DNA from: Lethocerus indicus
Taxonomy: Eukaryota; Arthropoda; Insecta; Hemiptera; Belostomatidae
Direction of reading: 5' to 3'
NCBI GenBank assembly: GCA_019843655.1
Contig: JACDQD010000003.1
Coordinates: 32,476,224 to 32,540,223 of the forward strand
Length of the DNA stretch: 64,000 bases
The notes under the pieces were generated by a model that ran no database searches, had not been told where the DNA came from, and saw nothing but the letters and a program-made list of their open reading frames with translations. Position numbers and translations under genes: made by a program. Below, piece after piece: positions 63,231 to 64,000 of the stretch; within the stretch, counting starts at the first letter, position 1, and every line of letters begins with the position of its first letter.

Positions 63231-63308
63231 GATTCTGTCTTCTGGTTGGCATCTGTGAAAGTCTTGCTCTCAATACTGGTTCATTAAACTTTGGTTCAGA
63301 ACCAATAT
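63231..63308 (+). repeat. Family B copy, right arm of a local inverted pair
   Basis: ATTCTGTCTTCTGGTTGGCA, TCTGTGAAAGTCTTGCTCTC, AATACTGGTTCATTAAACTT and TGGTTCAGAACCAAT. Together with 63020-63110 it would form a stem with a loop of about 120 bases, suggesting that family B is also an inverted-repeat element. Confidence 0.75.
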
Positions 63309-63607
63309 AAGGACATCAGTCATCGTATGGGATATTGCAACCCACCGTGAGGGTTCTCGTAGTAAAACACCCGGGTTTTGGAGATTTTTCTAGGACTTTA
63401 TTATATGTGAATATTGTACTAATTAGGCGCAGTGGCGTTCGGAGAATTGTCGCTTCCAATTTTCATCGGACGGGAATCGAATGCGATTTGACCTTAACCG
63501 GGGATTGATTTCGTCCCGCCATTGATAGTGAAAGATTTTTGTGTGTGTGTCTCTTGCCGCTCTAAATCTACTTTCGTTGAACACAAGAAAAAACACTAAA
63601 AATCAAA

Positions 63608-63731
63608 ATGGATTACGATTTCCCGATTGTTGTACACGATGACTACGATCTCGCCGACGGGTTCGAGATGGGCACGATCAAAATACTCGAGAAAGACCTC
63701 AACGACTTTATCGTCTTCTACTTTCCCAAAG
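63608..63731 (+). CDS. First coding exon of an unrecognised protein
   Basis: The ATG in the context ATCAAAATGG opens a 41-codon frame that ends at CCCAAAG followed by a perfect GTAAGT donor; one base is left over (phase 1), giving a Gly codon across the splice if the next exon begins with GN. The peptide starts MDYDFPIVVHDDYDLADGFE and continues GTIKILEKDLNDFIVFYFPK. It is acidic, with alternating hydrophobic and charged residues and no signal peptide or membrane segment, so a cytosolic or nuclear protein is likely. Third positions are strongly C-biased (GAC, CTC, ATC, GTC, TTC), unlike all flanking frames, which suggests selection for translation. Downstream sequence to 63950 contains no further exon. 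I do not recognise the family. Confidence 0.6.
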
Positions 63732-63949
63732 GTAAGTCCATTGCGTCGTGTACGCTTTTACCCGGTGTCTATTCTGTTCTAATAATGCTCCGTTGTACAA
63801 TATGAGCGCCTGGTAACTAATCTTACGGTGGTTACCTACAAGTAATTTGATCTCAATGATGACATCTGTGGTACAGATGGGCAGATGTTCCTTCGTTTTT
63901 TTATATGAAAGAAAATCAGCAAAACCACTAACTAAGCGCAGCTGTTAAT
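63732..63949 (+). other. Probable start of intron 1 of the gene at 63608
   Basis: It starts with the donor GTAAGTCC, is AT-rich, and no acceptor followed by coding sequence is visible before the window ends. Confidence 0.45.
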
Positions 63950-63950
63950 A

Positions 63951-64000
63951 CCGTAGTTTTCGCGGTCATCAGTCTCTTCTCACTCCGGTTTGGTCTTTTG
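63951..64000 (+). mobile_element. Family A left arm, cut by the window end
   Basis: CCGTAGTTTTCGCGGTCATC, then AGTCTCTTCTCACTCC and GGTTTGGTCTTTTG, match the arm start. If the exon at 63608 is real, this copy lies in its first intron. Confidence 0.75.

Overview
This window looks like gene-poor nuclear DNA from an invertebrate animal. The signs are consensus GT-AG intron signals, no operon-like coding density, many simple repeats, and crowded, layered families of interspersed repeats. CpG dinucleotides are common, so the sequence does not look strongly methylation-depleted. The species cannot be named from the sequence. No ribosomal RNA, convincing tRNA, CRISPR array or intact transposase gene is visible. 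Most open frames are short chance frames in non-coding or repeat DNA.

Coding evidence is thin. The best candidate is a first coding exon at 63608-63731, with a good start context, C-ending codons and a perfect GTAAGT donor; its gene continues beyond the window. A weaker set of exon-like segments lies on the + strand at 21.3-23.9 kb (21313-21390, 21522-21565, 23819-23904). A GC- and CpG-rich island at 26.76-27.2 kb ends in an ATG followed 20 bases later by a GTGAGC donor, as a promoter with a first exon would. A membrane-anchor-like exon candidate lies at 32.2 kb. None of these proteins is recognised.

The dominant content is one dispersed family, called family A here, with more than 20 full or partial copies. 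Its arms are long inverted repeats (foldback structure). It has an asymmetric 5' leader with a TTTAACATACCTG-like start, and its loop carries a 70-bp minisatellite that expands to nearly five units at 44.2-44.5 kb. One copy (8323-8561) is bracketed by a 13-base direct repeat. A conserved AAACCGGTCTAG core survives even in the oldest remnants. Two copies are joined to a duplicated segment of about 185 bp (41858 and 43731).

Other repeats include a 741-bp non-autonomous piggyBac-like element with TTAA target duplication (33392-34132); a second inverted-repeat family B (eight copies, three clustered at 62.7-63.3 kb); family C (12.7, 19.3, 20.4 and 30.3 kb); a degraded tandem array of roughly 110-160 bp units at 56.9-58.3 kb; three ancient local duplications (14.2, 16.0 and 49.9 kb); a small hairpin element at 59.06 kb; and several microsatellites. 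The exciting candidate is family A: a foldback element with minisatellite loop that appears to have been active over a long period here.
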